Of a DNA stretch of 64,000 nt, positions 35,121 through 43,372 are shown in pieces (within the stretch, counting starts at the first letter, position 1; each line of letters begins with the position of its first letter). This DNA is from Ruminococcaceae bacterium BL-6 (lineage in GTDB: Bacteria > Bacillota > Clostridia > Oscillospirales > Acutalibacteraceae). The notes below the pieces were generated by a model that was not told the origin of the DNA, did not search any database, and saw only the letters and a program-made list of their open reading frames with translations. The DNA lies in the NCBI GenBank assembly GCA_902810075.1, contig LR778135.1:1364001-1428000 (forward strand). Reading direction: 5' to 3'. A program made the position numbers and the translations under genes.

Positions 35121-36683
35121 TTACGGTTGATGCAGCATTTCCGATTTGACGGCAAACACGGGATGAATGCCGAATACCTCTTGGAAGAACGGGGAGCAGA
35201 GACCGAACGCCCATTTTTCCAGGTAAAGGTTGTCGTCGCTCCGGCCGCTGATGACGAGCCGGTCTTTTTCGAGCTTGACGCGGATGTCGCCCAGCTTCTG
35301 CATCTGGGATTTGTCCAGGGAGTTCGCGAGCCGGAAGATCGCCACCAGCTTCGAGATGGTCAGGCGGTTCGTGCGATCCAGCGCGGAAAAATCCGCGTCG
35401 TTTTCCCCGGGGACAAGGTTCTCGTCATAGCGGCAAAGGTAAGCCACCATCAGCATGTCCTCGTCCGTCAGGCCGTAGATGTCGATGTTTTTTACGAGGT
35501 CGAACGTGCTGCGCAGATAATCCTTCGAGTTGATGTAATGCCCGCAGTCGTGCAGGATCGCGGCCAGTTCCAGGATCAGGCGCTTTTTGAAATCAAGCCC
35601 GTGCAGGCTTTTAGTCTTGTCGAAAATCCGGCAGGAAAACCGCCGGACCGTGTCCGAATGGGCTTTGGGGCAGCGGTACTGGTCCGCGATCCGCTGCGCG
35701 CAGGAAACGGCGTTCGTCACCACGTGCTTTTCATAATCACTTTTGCTTTTCGGGATCAGAAGCTGGCGCATCAGGGCGTCCCACAGCTCCACCTTTGGGG
35801 AGACGACGCGCGGCGCGTGGGTCAGCCGGATCAGCCGGACATAGATGACGAGCGCGGGATACAGGATTTCCGCGCTGCTCTCCGCAAGCCCGTATTTCGG
35901 GCCGATCGCCGCGGGCGGCATGGTGCGCACCTCCTGAAAAAGCCGTTCGATCAGCTCGGAGGGGATGAGATACCGGTTCTGCGCCGGGGCGATCCCGCAG
36001 ATGCGGGCGATCATCTCGATCTCGTTTCCGGTCAGCACCAGGTTTGGAATCTTCTTTTCCGTGTCCGGAAGCGGGATGTGCCCGATGACCAGGTCGAGGT
36101 ATTCCTCCGCAACCGTGCCGAAATCCCCGGTGCTTTCCTGAATGCCGCTCAGCATGTTGTAAAGCTTCAGCGGCCCGATCGCGATGTTCTGGGAAAATAC
36201 CATGTCGGTCCCGTTGAAGATGGAAATTCCGATGCTGCCGGTGCCGATAAAGGAAATCAGGGTGCTTCCGGGCGGAAGATCGTCCATGGCCTGAATGGAG
36301 TTCAGGATTTCCGAGTAGATCAGCGTCTTTTCCTGGTCGTCCTCCAGAATCTGCACCGCGGCGTTGTTCTGGATTTTCAGCTGGTCGGTGATGTAATCCC
36401 TGTTTTTGGCCTCGCGCAGGGCGGTCGTCGCCACCATCTTATACTGGGTCACCCCGTATTGCTGCATCGCTTCGGCGTACCCGTGAAGGATGGAGGACAT
36501 CTCCCACAGGCATTCAAAGCTGATCTTTCCCCCGTGAAAGACCTCGTTCCCAAGGCGGATGGGATATTCCAGCCGGTCCACCATTTCGATTTCGCCCTTT
36601 TTCAGCTGACAGATTTTCATTTTGAGCAGGTTGGAACTGATGTCGATGACGGCGGCTATTTTCCCGCTTTTTCTTCTGTTCAC
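35121..36683 (-). CDS. ppx: Ppx/GppA-family exopolyphosphatase with HD domain
   Basis: 520 residues: an N-terminal actin-like Ppx/GppA phosphatase domain (about 8-300; AAVIDISSN, ATTALREAKN, FIGTGSIGI) and a C-terminal HD-type domain (about 320-500; LILELAAILHDCGHYI). Members hydrolyse polyphosphate or pppGpp. GTG start at 36683 with AGGAAG upstream. The two glycine-rich phosphate loops are present, but the usual DIGGGSTE loop reads IGTGSIGI, so the acidic residue there is missing; activity should be confirmed. First gene of ppx-ppk1-pfkA. Confidence 0.88.
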   Translation of the reverse strand: MNRRKSGKIAAVIDISSNLLKMKICQLKKGEIEMVDRLEYPIRLGNEVFHGGKISFECLWEMSSILHGYAEAMQQYGVTQYKMVATTALREAKNRDYITDQLKIQNNAAVQILEDDQEKTLIYSEILNSIQAMDDLPPGSTLISFIGTGSIGISIFNGTDMVFSQNIAIGPLKLYNMLSGIQESTGDFGTVAEEYLDLVIGHIPLPDTEKKIPNLVLTGNEIEMIARICGIAPAQNRYLIPSELIERLFQEVRTMPPAAIGPKYGLAESSAEILYPALVIYVRLIRLTHAPRVVSPKVELWDALMRQLLIPKSKSDYEKHVVTNAVSCAQRIADQYRCPKAHSDTVRRFSCRIFDKTKSLHGLDFKKRLILELAAILHDCGHYINSKDYLRSTFDLVKNIDIYGLTDEDMLMVAYLCRYDENLVPGENDADFSALDRTNRLTISKLVAIFRLANSLDKSQMQKLGDIRVKLEKDRLVISGRSDDNLYLEKWAFGLCSPFFQEVFGIHPVFAVKSEMLHQP

Positions 36684-36826
36684 AGCAGCATCTTCCTATC
36701 GGTGTCGTTTTTATTTATTATATCAAATGAAGCCTGCGATATCAATTCATCATCCGGGTTTTTGTGAGCTTTTCCGCAGGATACGCGGCGGGGAAACGCC
36801 CTTTCCCCGCGCGTACGGGCCAGGGG

Positions 36827-36856
36827 TTGCCATTTGCGTCCCGCTTGTGGTATACT
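36827..36856 (+). promoter_or_regulatory. promoter of the Zn-ribbon/PASTA gene
   Basis: TTGCCA (36827-36832), an 18-base spacer and TATACT (36851-36856) with a TG-G extended -10. A perfect 9-base inverted repeat GCGGGGAAA/TTTCCCCGC (36788-36796 with 36802-36810) lies just upstream. Confidence 0.65.
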
Positions 36857-36979
36857 GATTAAAATATAATGGGGTAAGAGTGGTTTCCACATAAATTGTA
36901 TCTGCCGGAAAGGCTGCGGCGGTTGGGCGGGCATAAGCCCCGCTCTGTTGTCCATAATAACATTATGGAGGGAAACAGT

Positions 36980-38662
36980 ATGACTGACTTTAACCTGTGT
37001 ATGAACTGTATGTCGGAAATAGAGGGAGACGAAGTCTGCCCCAGCTGCGGGTGCCGCCCGGATGCGCCTCAGGCGGCGGGCGCGCTTCCCTGCAGGACGA
37101 TTTTGCAGAACCGCTATCTGGTGGGGATGGCCAAAAAGCACAACGGACAGGGCTTTACCTATATCGGTTACGACACGGTGCTGAACATCAAGACGGAAAT
37201 TCACGAGTTCTTCCCCCGGACCCTGTGCGAAAGGCTTCCGGATCGAGCGGGCGTGCACGTCATCGCCGGGAGCGAGGATGTGTTAGGGGAATATAAAACT
37301 TCTTTTTTGACTCACGCGCGGGAGCTTGCCCATCTGAGGGAGCTTTCCGCCATTGAACAGATTTACGATATTTTTGAAGAAAACGGCGCCGCCTATACGA
37401 TTTCCGAATGGGAAGACAGCATCACACTGCGGTACTTTGTGGAGCGCAGCGGCGGAAACCTGAACTGGAACGCGGCGCGCCAGCTCTTCATGCCCGTCCT
37501 TTCGGCGCTGAGCGCCATGCACGCGCACGGGGTGAACCATCTGGGGATCTCGCCCGACACGCTTGTGATTCTGAAGGACGGAAAAATGAAGCTCACCGAT
37601 TTCTGCATCGACGCGGTGAGGAGGATGGATACTGACCTTCCGCCGGACATGGTGCCCGGATGCGCGGCGCTGGAGCAGTACGTCATGGATTATGTGCCGG
37701 ATGAGGCGACGGATGTCTACGGCTTCGCCGCGTGCCTGTTCTTTGCGCTGACGGGGGCCCTTCCGCAGGATGCGCTGCGGCGCAAAACCGATTCGCGCCT
37801 GCTGATCCCGACCAGCATCCTGCGCAGCCTTCCGCCGCACGTCGTCACGGGGCTTGCGAACGCGCTTCAGGTGCTGCCGTCCAAGCGGACCGCGCGGTTC
37901 GAAAGGCTGCGCGAGGAGCTTTCCGCCGCGCCGACCGTGACGGCCAAAATGGATGAGGTTTCGTCGCTGGGCGAAGAGGAGCCCGAAAAGCCAGGCCGTA
38001 AAAAAGGAGCCCCCAGCTTCGTGTGGGCCGTGGCTTCGTGCGCCGTCGCCCTCGCGGTGTTCGTCGGGATCGGCCTTCTCTGGCTTTTTCCGCGCACCGC
38101 CGCGGGCCCGGTCGAATCCAGCATGGCGGTGCCGTCTTCCGCCGCCGATGGGTCCGCTGTGGGCGGAATCATGATGCAGGAAGCATCCGGCGAGGCCGTG
38201 CTCAGCGCCGACCGGGTCGAAGTGCCGGATCTGGCCGGCAAAAAGATCAGCGACCTGACGTCTTCGGATGACGCTTCGGAAAAGGATTACGAAATCCTTG
38301 TTTCCGACAAGGAATTCAGCGATACGGTGCCGGAGGGGGAAGTGATCCGCCAGACCCCCGATCCCGGCACCATGATGGAAAAGGGCGGGAAAATCGTCGT
38401 CGTGGTCAGCAAGGGGGCGTCGGAGCGCACGCTGCCCGATATTGCAAACCTCAGCCTGGCCGACGCTTCCTCCGCCGTGACGGCCGCCGGATTCGTACCG
38501 GTGAAGGCCGACGCGTACAGCGGCACGGTCCCCGTGGGCAGCGTGATCGGCTACCGTGACCGCAAGGTGGGGGAACGCCTCGGCTACGGCACCAAGGTCG
38601 TGCTTCTGCTCAGCAAGGGGCCGGATCCGAACGCTTCGTCCGCTGCGGGTTCCCAGCCTTAG
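36980..38662 (+). CDS. Zn-ribbon / pseudokinase / PASTA transmembrane protein
   Basis: 560 residues. An N-terminal zinc ribbon (C7, C10, C20, C23) precedes a Ser/Thr-kinase-like domain (about 40-320) in which three catalytic motifs are broken: the ATP-binding lysine position in the IKTEIHEFFP strand is H75, HRD reads HLG (187-189), and DFG reads DFC (207-209). A membrane helix (about 347-370) and two extracytoplasmic PASTA repeats (about 410-480 and 482-550) follow. PASTA repeats bind peptidoglycan fragments in PknB-type kinases. It is probably a signalling scaffold, not a kinase. ATG 36980 with GGAGGG; single gene. Confidence 0.85.
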   Translation: MTDFNLCMNCMSEIEGDEVCPSCGCRPDAPQAAGALPCRTILQNRYLVGMAKKHNGQGFTYIGYDTVLNIKTEIHEFFPRTLCERLPDRAGVHVIAGSEDVLGEYKTSFLTHARELAHLRELSAIEQIYDIFEENGAAYTISEWEDSITLRYFVERSGGNLNWNAARQLFMPVLSALSAMHAHGVNHLGISPDTLVILKDGKMKLTDFCIDAVRRMDTDLPPDMVPGCAALEQYVMDYVPDEATDVYGFAACLFFALTGALPQDALRRKTDSRLLIPTSILRSLPPHVVTGLANALQVLPSKRTARFERLREELSAAPTVTAKMDEVSSLGEEEPEKPGRKKGAPSFVWAVASCAVALAVFVGIGLLWLFPRTAAGPVESSMAVPSSAADGSAVGGIMMQEASGEAVLSADRVEVPDLAGKKISDLTSSDDASEKDYEILVSDKEFSDTVPEGEVIRQTPDPGTMMEKGGKIVVVVSKGASERTLPDIANLSLADASSAVTAAGFVPVKADAYSGTVPVGSVIGYRDRKVGERLGYGTKVVLLLSKGPDPNASSAAGSQP

Positions 38663-38678
38663 CCACTGAAACGAAAGC

Positions 38679-38712
38679 AAAGCGGCTTCCCATCCCAGGG
38701 AAGCCGCTTTTA
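38679..38712 (+). terminator. terminator after the PASTA gene
   Basis: A perfect 13-base stem, 38679-38691 with 38698-38710, loop ATCCCA, ends in a T-run. Confidence 0.9.
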
Positions 38713-38897
38713 TGTAGACCGGACGGGGCTTCGACCCCGTCCTTGCAGGGCGGCTGCGCATGTGAGCCACATGTTTTTATTGAAAAAAGCGGCGACCCTG
38801 CCGCTCTTAGAGTTTCCCGCGCCGGTCCTTTTATGTCAAAACCGGCTCGGAAAATTATGGGGGCTGGGATTTTTTCCGAAAGCTCTTTTGATGGATA

Positions 38898-38926
38898 TTG
38901 TTTCTTTCGGTTCTTTTTGATATAAT
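38898..38926 (+). promoter_or_regulatory. promoter of thyX
   Basis: TTGTTT (38898-38903), a 17-base spacer and perfect TATAAT (38921-38926), 45 bases before the thyX start. Confidence 0.65.
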
Positions 38927-38971
38927 AACAGTCTGGATGACATTTTTTATCAGAAAAGGAGGGAATTTGCC

Positions 38972-39745
38972 ATGGCGAAGGTAACGCTTCTGGCTTATAC
39001 TCCCGATCCGGAAAAGACCGTGGCGGCCGCGGCGAAGCTCTGTTACTCGCCGGTGGATGTGGATCATATCATGGATGGCCTGACGGAGGAAAAAACGGCG
39101 GATTTTGTGGACATGCTCGCCCGGCTCGGCCATGAAAGCCCCATTGAGCACGCCTCTTTCACCTTTGCGATTGAAGGGGTGTCGCGCTCGTTTTTGGCGC
39201 AGATGACCCGTCACCGCATCGCTTCGTACAGCGTGCAGAGCCAGCGGTACGTTTCGGAACAGAATTTCGAGTATGTGATTCCGCCGGAAATCGAGGCGAT
39301 TCCGCAGGCGAAGGCCGAATTTCTGGCTTCGATGGAAGAATCCCGCCGCCGTTATGAAAACTTGGCGGAAATTCTTCAGAAAAAGCATGAAACGGAACTT
39401 TTGAAACAGGGGAAAGAGCCGAAGGCGGCGGCAAGAGCCGCGCAGAAACAGGCCATCGAAGATGCCCGGTTCGTGCTTCCGAACGCATGCGGCACGAAGA
39501 TGATCTGCACGATGAATGCGCGCTCCCTTTCCAATTTCTTTTCCCTGCGCTGCTGCAACCGCGCCCAGTGGGAGATCCGCGGTGTCGCGACCCGGATGCT
39601 GCGCCTTGTGCGCGGCGTCGCGCCGCATCTGTTCGCCCGCTGCGGCCCGCCGTGCCTGCGCGGGGCCTGCCCGGAAGGGAAGATGTCCTGCGGAAAGGCG
39701 GAGCAGGTCCGCGCGTATTTTGAGCATCTGGAGGAGACGAAGTGA
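38972..39745 (+). CDS. thyX: FAD-dependent thymidylate synthase ThyX
   Basis: Makes dTMP from dUMP with methylene-tetrahydrofolate, FAD and NADPH. 257 residues with the ThyX motif R80-H81-R82-x7-S90 followed by QRY. It starts at ATG behind AGGAGGG. No thyA is seen. The stop overlaps the GTG start of tmk (GTGA), so dTMP synthesis and phosphorylation are co-translated. The C-terminal region is cysteine-rich (several C between about 220 and 245), which is unusual and may bind metal. Confidence 0.97.
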   Translation: MAKVTLLAYTPDPEKTVAAAAKLCYSPVDVDHIMDGLTEEKTADFVDMLARLGHESPIEHASFTFAIEGVSRSFLAQMTRHRIASYSVQSQRYVSEQNFEYVIPPEIEAIPQAKAEFLASMEESRRRYENLAEILQKKHETELLKQGKEPKAAARAAQKQAIEDARFVLPNACGTKMICTMNARSLSNFFSLRCCNRAQWEIRGVATRMLRLVRGVAPHLFARCGPPCLRGACPEGKMSCGKAEQVRAYFEHLEETK

Positions 39746-40422
39746 ACGGGAAGTTGATCGTGCTGGAAGGCCTTGACGGCAGCGGAAAAGCTACGCAGAC
39801 CGCTCTTTTGTGCAGCGAGCTTTCCTCGTTGAAAGTCCCGCTGCGCTGGGTTTCGTTCCCCGATTACCGCGAACCGTCTTCGGCGCTGGTCAAGATGTAC
39901 CTTTCGGGCGAATTCGGGAGCGACCCGGGCGACGTCAATGCCTACGCGGCCTCTTCCTTTTACGCGGTCGACCGCTTCGCAAGCTATGTCAGGTTCTGGC
40001 GGAAGGACTATCTTTCCGGCAGCCTGATTATTGCGGACCGCTATGTCACTTCGAACATGGTCTTTCAGCTTCCGAAGCTTCCGCGCGCGCAGTGGGATTC
40101 GTTCCTCGGCTGGCTCTGTGAATTTGAATACGACAAGCTCGGCCTGCCCCGGCCGGACGCGACGATCTATCTGGATATGCCCCCGGAGGTTTCCCAGCGC
40201 CTGCTCAGTGGCCGGTATCACGGCGACGAGCGGAAGAAGGATATCCACGAGTGCAACACGGCTTTCCTGAACGCCTGCCGCGAAAGCGCCGCCTATTGCG
40301 CGGCAAAACTGAACTGGCAGGTAATAAATTGTACCGACGGAGAACAAGCTAAGTCTGTCCGGGAAATCCACGACGAGATCATGAAGACTCATTTGATAAA
40401 GGAATGTAGCAATTTATGTTGA
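39742..40422 (+). CDS. tmk: thymidylate kinase (dTMP kinase)
   Basis: Phosphorylates dTMP to dTDP. 226 residues: P-loop EGLDGSGKATQT (8-19), DRYVTSN motif near residue 95, and a LID-like segment SGRYHGDERKKD. GTG start with GGAGGAGAC upstream. It directly follows thyX and overlaps the next gene by 7 bases. Slightly longer than the usual 205-215 residues. Confidence 0.95.
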   Translation: MNGKLIVLEGLDGSGKATQTALLCSELSSLKVPLRWVSFPDYREPSSALVKMYLSGEFGSDPGDVNAYAASSFYAVDRFASYVRFWRKDYLSGSLIIADRYVTSNMVFQLPKLPRAQWDSFLGWLCEFEYDKLGLPRPDATIYLDMPPEVSQRLLSGRYHGDERKKDIHECNTAFLNACRESAAYCAAKLNWQVINCTDGEQAKSVREIHDEIMKTHLIKECSNLC

Positions 40423-41327
40423 ATTTTGAATATCCATCCATCGAAGACAGAAGCTGGCTGCGGCCGATCCTTTCGGGTTCGGGCTTTATGGGAAGCGAAA
40501 ATGCGTTCGGAACTCTTTTTCTGTGGAGCGGGTCGTACCATTCCAGGGTGTGCCGCAAAGACGGGTTTGTGTTTTTGTCCTCCGGGGAGCATTTCCACAC
40601 CTATAATTTTCCTTTTACAGAAGACCCGGACCGGGCGGGAGACCTGGGGGACGCGCTCCGGATCCTGATCGGGGATGCGCATGAAAAGGCGCACCGGTTT
40701 CAGATGTGGGGGATGACGCCCCGGGAAACGAAGCTGATGGAAGAAGCCATGCCGGGGACTTTCGAGTTCACGCTGGACCGTGACGGATCGGATTATCTTT
40801 ACAGCCCGCGCGACCTGATCGAGCTTTCCGGCCGGAAATTTCACGGCAAGCGGAACCACCTGGCGCGGTTCAACCGGCAGTATCAATGGACGTATGAGGA
40901 TGTGACGCCGGAAAACCTCGAGCCCTGCCGCGAGGTGGCCCGCGAATGGTGCAGGCAGAACGGGTGCACCGAAAACGGGCTGGACAAGGAAGCGTGCGCC
41001 CTGCGCAGGGCGTTCGACTATTTTGCGGAGCTGCATCTTCTCGGCGGCCTGATCCGGATCGACGGGAAGCCGGTGGCGTTCACGATCGGAGAAGAGATTA
41101 ACCCCAAAACGTTCCTGCTCCACTTTGAAAAAGCCCTGCCGGATTACGAAGGGCTTTACGCGGCCATCAATCATGAGTTCGCGGCGAAGAACCTTTCCGG
41201 CTACGAGTATGTCAACCGGGAGGAGGATATGGGCCTCGAGGGCCTGCGGCGGGCGAAGCTTTCCTACAATCCGTCGCTTCTTCTGAAAAAATACAGGGCC
41301 GTGCTGAAGGAAAACGGAAATGAGTAG
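40416..41327 (+). CDS. DUF2156 (PG-lysyltransferase-like, GNAT-fold) protein
   Basis: 303 residues resembling the DUF2156 family, two tandem GNAT-like folds related to the catalytic domain of phosphatidylglycerol lysyltransferase MprF and to Fem enzymes. Visible pattern: N-terminal half (1-135), GRKFHGKRNHLARF (about 142-155), and a second half with the VAFTIGEEI strand and AAINHEFA helix. No membrane segments, so it is a soluble relative. Overlaps tmk by 7 and the next acetyltransferase by 8 bases. Substrate unknown. Confidence 0.8.
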   Translation: MLNFEYPSIEDRSWLRPILSGSGFMGSENAFGTLFLWSGSYHSRVCRKDGFVFLSSGEHFHTYNFPFTEDPDRAGDLGDALRILIGDAHEKAHRFQMWGMTPRETKLMEEAMPGTFEFTLDRDGSDYLYSPRDLIELSGRKFHGKRNHLARFNRQYQWTYEDVTPENLEPCREVAREWCRQNGCTENGLDKEACALRRAFDYFAELHLLGGLIRIDGKPVAFTIGEEINPKTFLLHFEKALPDYEGLYAAINHEFAAKNLSGYEYVNREEDMGLEGLRRAKLSYNPSLLLKKYRAVLKENGNE

Positions 41328-42216
41328 CAACACGATCATGCTCGCCCGGTGGGGGATGCAGGCGGAGCTGGAGCGGATCTGGCGGATCTGCTTCGACGAG
41401 GAGAAGCGCCCGACCGATTTCTTTTTCAACAATGCGTTCCGTCCGCAGGACTGCCTGATCTACCGCGCCGGAGAACACATTGCAGCCATGGTGCATATGC
41501 TGCCCGCGGCGATCGCGCAGGATGGCAAAGCGGTTCAGGCGCATTATATTTATGGGGCGGCAACGCTCCCCGAATACCGCTCGCGTGGATACATGGGCGC
41601 GCTTCTGCGCTGCGCCGGGCATGTGGGCCTTCGGCGCGGGGACCGCTTCTCCTTCCTGCTGCCGGCATCGCGCGGGCTTTACGATTATTATGCCGGATAC
41701 GGCTATGTCCCGAATTTTCAGACGCGGTTCGTGACGGCTTCCGCCGAGGAGCTGCGGCGGATTTCGGCGGGATACAGCCGCCGGCGGGTTCTGCTGACCT
41801 ACCGCCAGATGAATCGTCTGCGCGGGGAGCTCCTTTTGAAACAGGATGGCTCCGCCCTTTGGGATGAGCGTGCGCTCGCCTATGCGGATGGCATCAACCG
41901 CCGCTACGGCGGGGCGCGGGTCTGCTTTGGGGAAGCGGGGGAAACGGCTTACGCGTTCTGCCGCATGGCCGGACCGGGCCTGTGCGAAGTGACAGAGCTG
42001 ATGTCCCGTCCGGAAACGCTGCCGGGCCTTGCGGCGAACCTTTTGTCCGCCATGCCCGCTCAGAGCTACCGGATCCGGCTTCCAGGCGGCGGCCCCTTGT
42101 TTGAGGGGCGCGGAAAAGTTTCTCATTTTGGCATGATAAAGCCCCTTGGGGGCATAACCATACAGAAAATGATCCAGGGCTCAAACAGGCCCTATCTTGG
42201 GCTGACGCTGGATTAA
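41320..42216 (+). CDS. GNAT-family acetyltransferase (Eis-like layout)
   Basis: 298 residues. The N-terminal GNAT domain has the acetyl-CoA loop LPEYRSRGYMGALL (about 88-101; R/Q-x-x-G-x-G/A type) followed by FLLPASRGLYDYYAGYGYV. A second, GNAT-like half and a C-terminal region with sterol-carrier-like pattern suggest the Eis layout. The substrate cannot be told. It overlaps the DUF2156 gene by 8 bases. Confidence 0.85.
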   Translation: MSSNTIMLARWGMQAELERIWRICFDEEKRPTDFFFNNAFRPQDCLIYRAGEHIAAMVHMLPAAIAQDGKAVQAHYIYGAATLPEYRSRGYMGALLRCAGHVGLRRGDRFSFLLPASRGLYDYYAGYGYVPNFQTRFVTASAEELRRISAGYSRRRVLLTYRQMNRLRGELLLKQDGSALWDERALAYADGINRRYGGARVCFGEAGETAYAFCRMAGPGLCEVTELMSRPETLPGLAANLLSAMPAQSYRIRLPGGGPLFEGRGKVSHFGMIKPLGGITIQKMIQGSNRPYLGLTLD

Positions 42217-42234
42217 GACGGGAGATGTGATAAA

Positions 42235-42774
42235 ATGGTCTATGTTTTTTTAGCGGATGGATTTGAGGAGATTGAAGCGCTTACCCCGGTGGATGTCCTG
42301 CGCCGCGCAGGGCTCGACGTGCGTACGGTCGGCGTCGGTTCCAAACGGGTGACGGGCTCTCACCGCGTCGAAGTGACCGCCGACATCGAAGAGGGTGCGA
42401 TGGAATTCGGCAATCTGCAGGCGGTGGTCCTGCCGGGCGGGCTCCCCGGCGCGGTCAACCTCGACCGGTCCCAGTCCGTGCAAAAGGCGGTTGCCCGCTG
42501 CTTTGAGGGCGGGGGTTATGTGTCCGCCATCTGCGCGGCGCCGTCGGTCCTGGGGCATATGGGCCTGCTCAAAGGGAAGCGCGCCACATGCAGCCCCGGC
42601 TTTGAAAAGGAGCTTCTGGGCGCGGAATTCTGCGACGAATCCGTCGTGGCGGATGGAAAAATCATCACCGGGAACGGCCCGGGCGCGGCGATGCCTTTCG
42701 CTTTGAAGCTGGCGGAAGTCCTTTCCGGCGAGGAGACAGCCCGACGGCTGAGAAAGTCGATGCAATGCCGGTAA
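42235..42774 (+). CDS. DJ-1/PfpI family protein
   Basis: 179 residues of the DJ-1/YajL group with the reactive cysteine C100 in the nucleophile elbow AICAAPS and the partner glutamate E14 in GFEEIEA. Proposed roles in the family are glyoxalase/deglycase and redox sensing. It overlaps the 5-formyl-THF cyclo-ligase gene by 10 bases. Confidence 0.95.
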   Translation: MVYVFLADGFEEIEALTPVDVLRRAGLDVRTVGVGSKRVTGSHRVEVTADIEEGAMEFGNLQAVVLPGGLPGAVNLDRSQSVQKAVARCFEGGGYVSAICAAPSVLGHMGLLKGKRATCSPGFEKELLGAEFCDESVVADGKIITGNGPGAAMPFALKLAEVLSGEETARRLRKSMQCR

Positions 42775-43361
42775 GGAACATCAGGGAGGTGAAAATCGGT
42801 CTGCGTGCGAAGTTCCGCCGCATGCGTGAAAATATGACGGAGGAAAAAAGAAGGAGGCTGGATGCGGAAATCCAGTGCCGGCTTTTGACTCTGCGGGAAT
42901 ACGCCAGGGCGGACACGATTTTTACTTATGTGAGCAAACCGATCGAGGTGGACACGATTTCCATCATCAAGGCGGCGCTTGTGAACCGAAAGCGCGTCGC
43001 CGTGCCGCGCTGCATTCCGAATACGCACGAAATGGAATTCTACTATATCCGCTCGCTTAAAGACCTGGAAAAGGGCAGCTTCGGCGTCATGGAGCCGATT
43101 GCGAAAAGGTGCGAGCGGGTGACGGACCTTTCGCACGGATTCTGCATCGTGCCAGGCTTTTCGTTCGACGCGCAGGGGTTCCGGCTGGGGTACGGGAAAG
43201 GATATTACGACCGTTTCCTTTCCCGGTTCGGCGGGGTTACCGTCGGCTTCTGCTATTCTTCCTGCGTCCAGTGGGTTCTGCCCCACGGGTATTACGACAG
43301 GCCGGTCGATATTCTTGTGACCGAACGATATGTCCGAAGGACCGCGAGAAGCGCGAAATAG
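42765..43361 (+). CDS. 5-formyltetrahydrofolate cyclo-ligase
   Basis: Converts 5-formyl-THF to 5,10-methenyl-THF with ATP. 198 residues; basic N-terminal segment KIGLRAKFRRMRE, PRCIPNTHEMEFY in the middle and the signature GYGKGYYDRFL (about 144-154) preceded by PGFSFDAQGFRLG. The same operon supplies folate-dependent ThyX. Confidence 0.96.
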   Translation: MPVRNIREVKIGLRAKFRRMRENMTEEKRRRLDAEIQCRLLTLREYARADTIFTYVSKPIEVDTISIIKAALVNRKRVAVPRCIPNTHEMEFYYIRSLKDLEKGSFGVMEPIAKRCERVTDLSHGFCIVPGFSFDAQGFRLGYGKGYYDRFLSRFGGVTVGFCYSSCVQWVLPHGYYDRPVDILVTERYVRRTARSAK

Positions 43362-43372
43362 GAGGAACCGAC

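Larger units (their letters stand above)
38663..38971 (+). other. 309-base intergenic region with several hairpins
   Basis: Besides the terminator at 38679-38712 and the thyX promoter at 38898-38926, there are hairpins GGACGGGG/CCCCGTCC (38721-38742), CATGTG/CACATG followed by TTTTT (38759-38778), and GCGGC/GCCGC near 38788-38805. No gene is supported. Confidence 0.55.

Noticed and set aside
33052..35130. Plus-strand open frame of 692 codons
   Set aside because: Antisense of ppk1, no homology pattern and no ribosome site.
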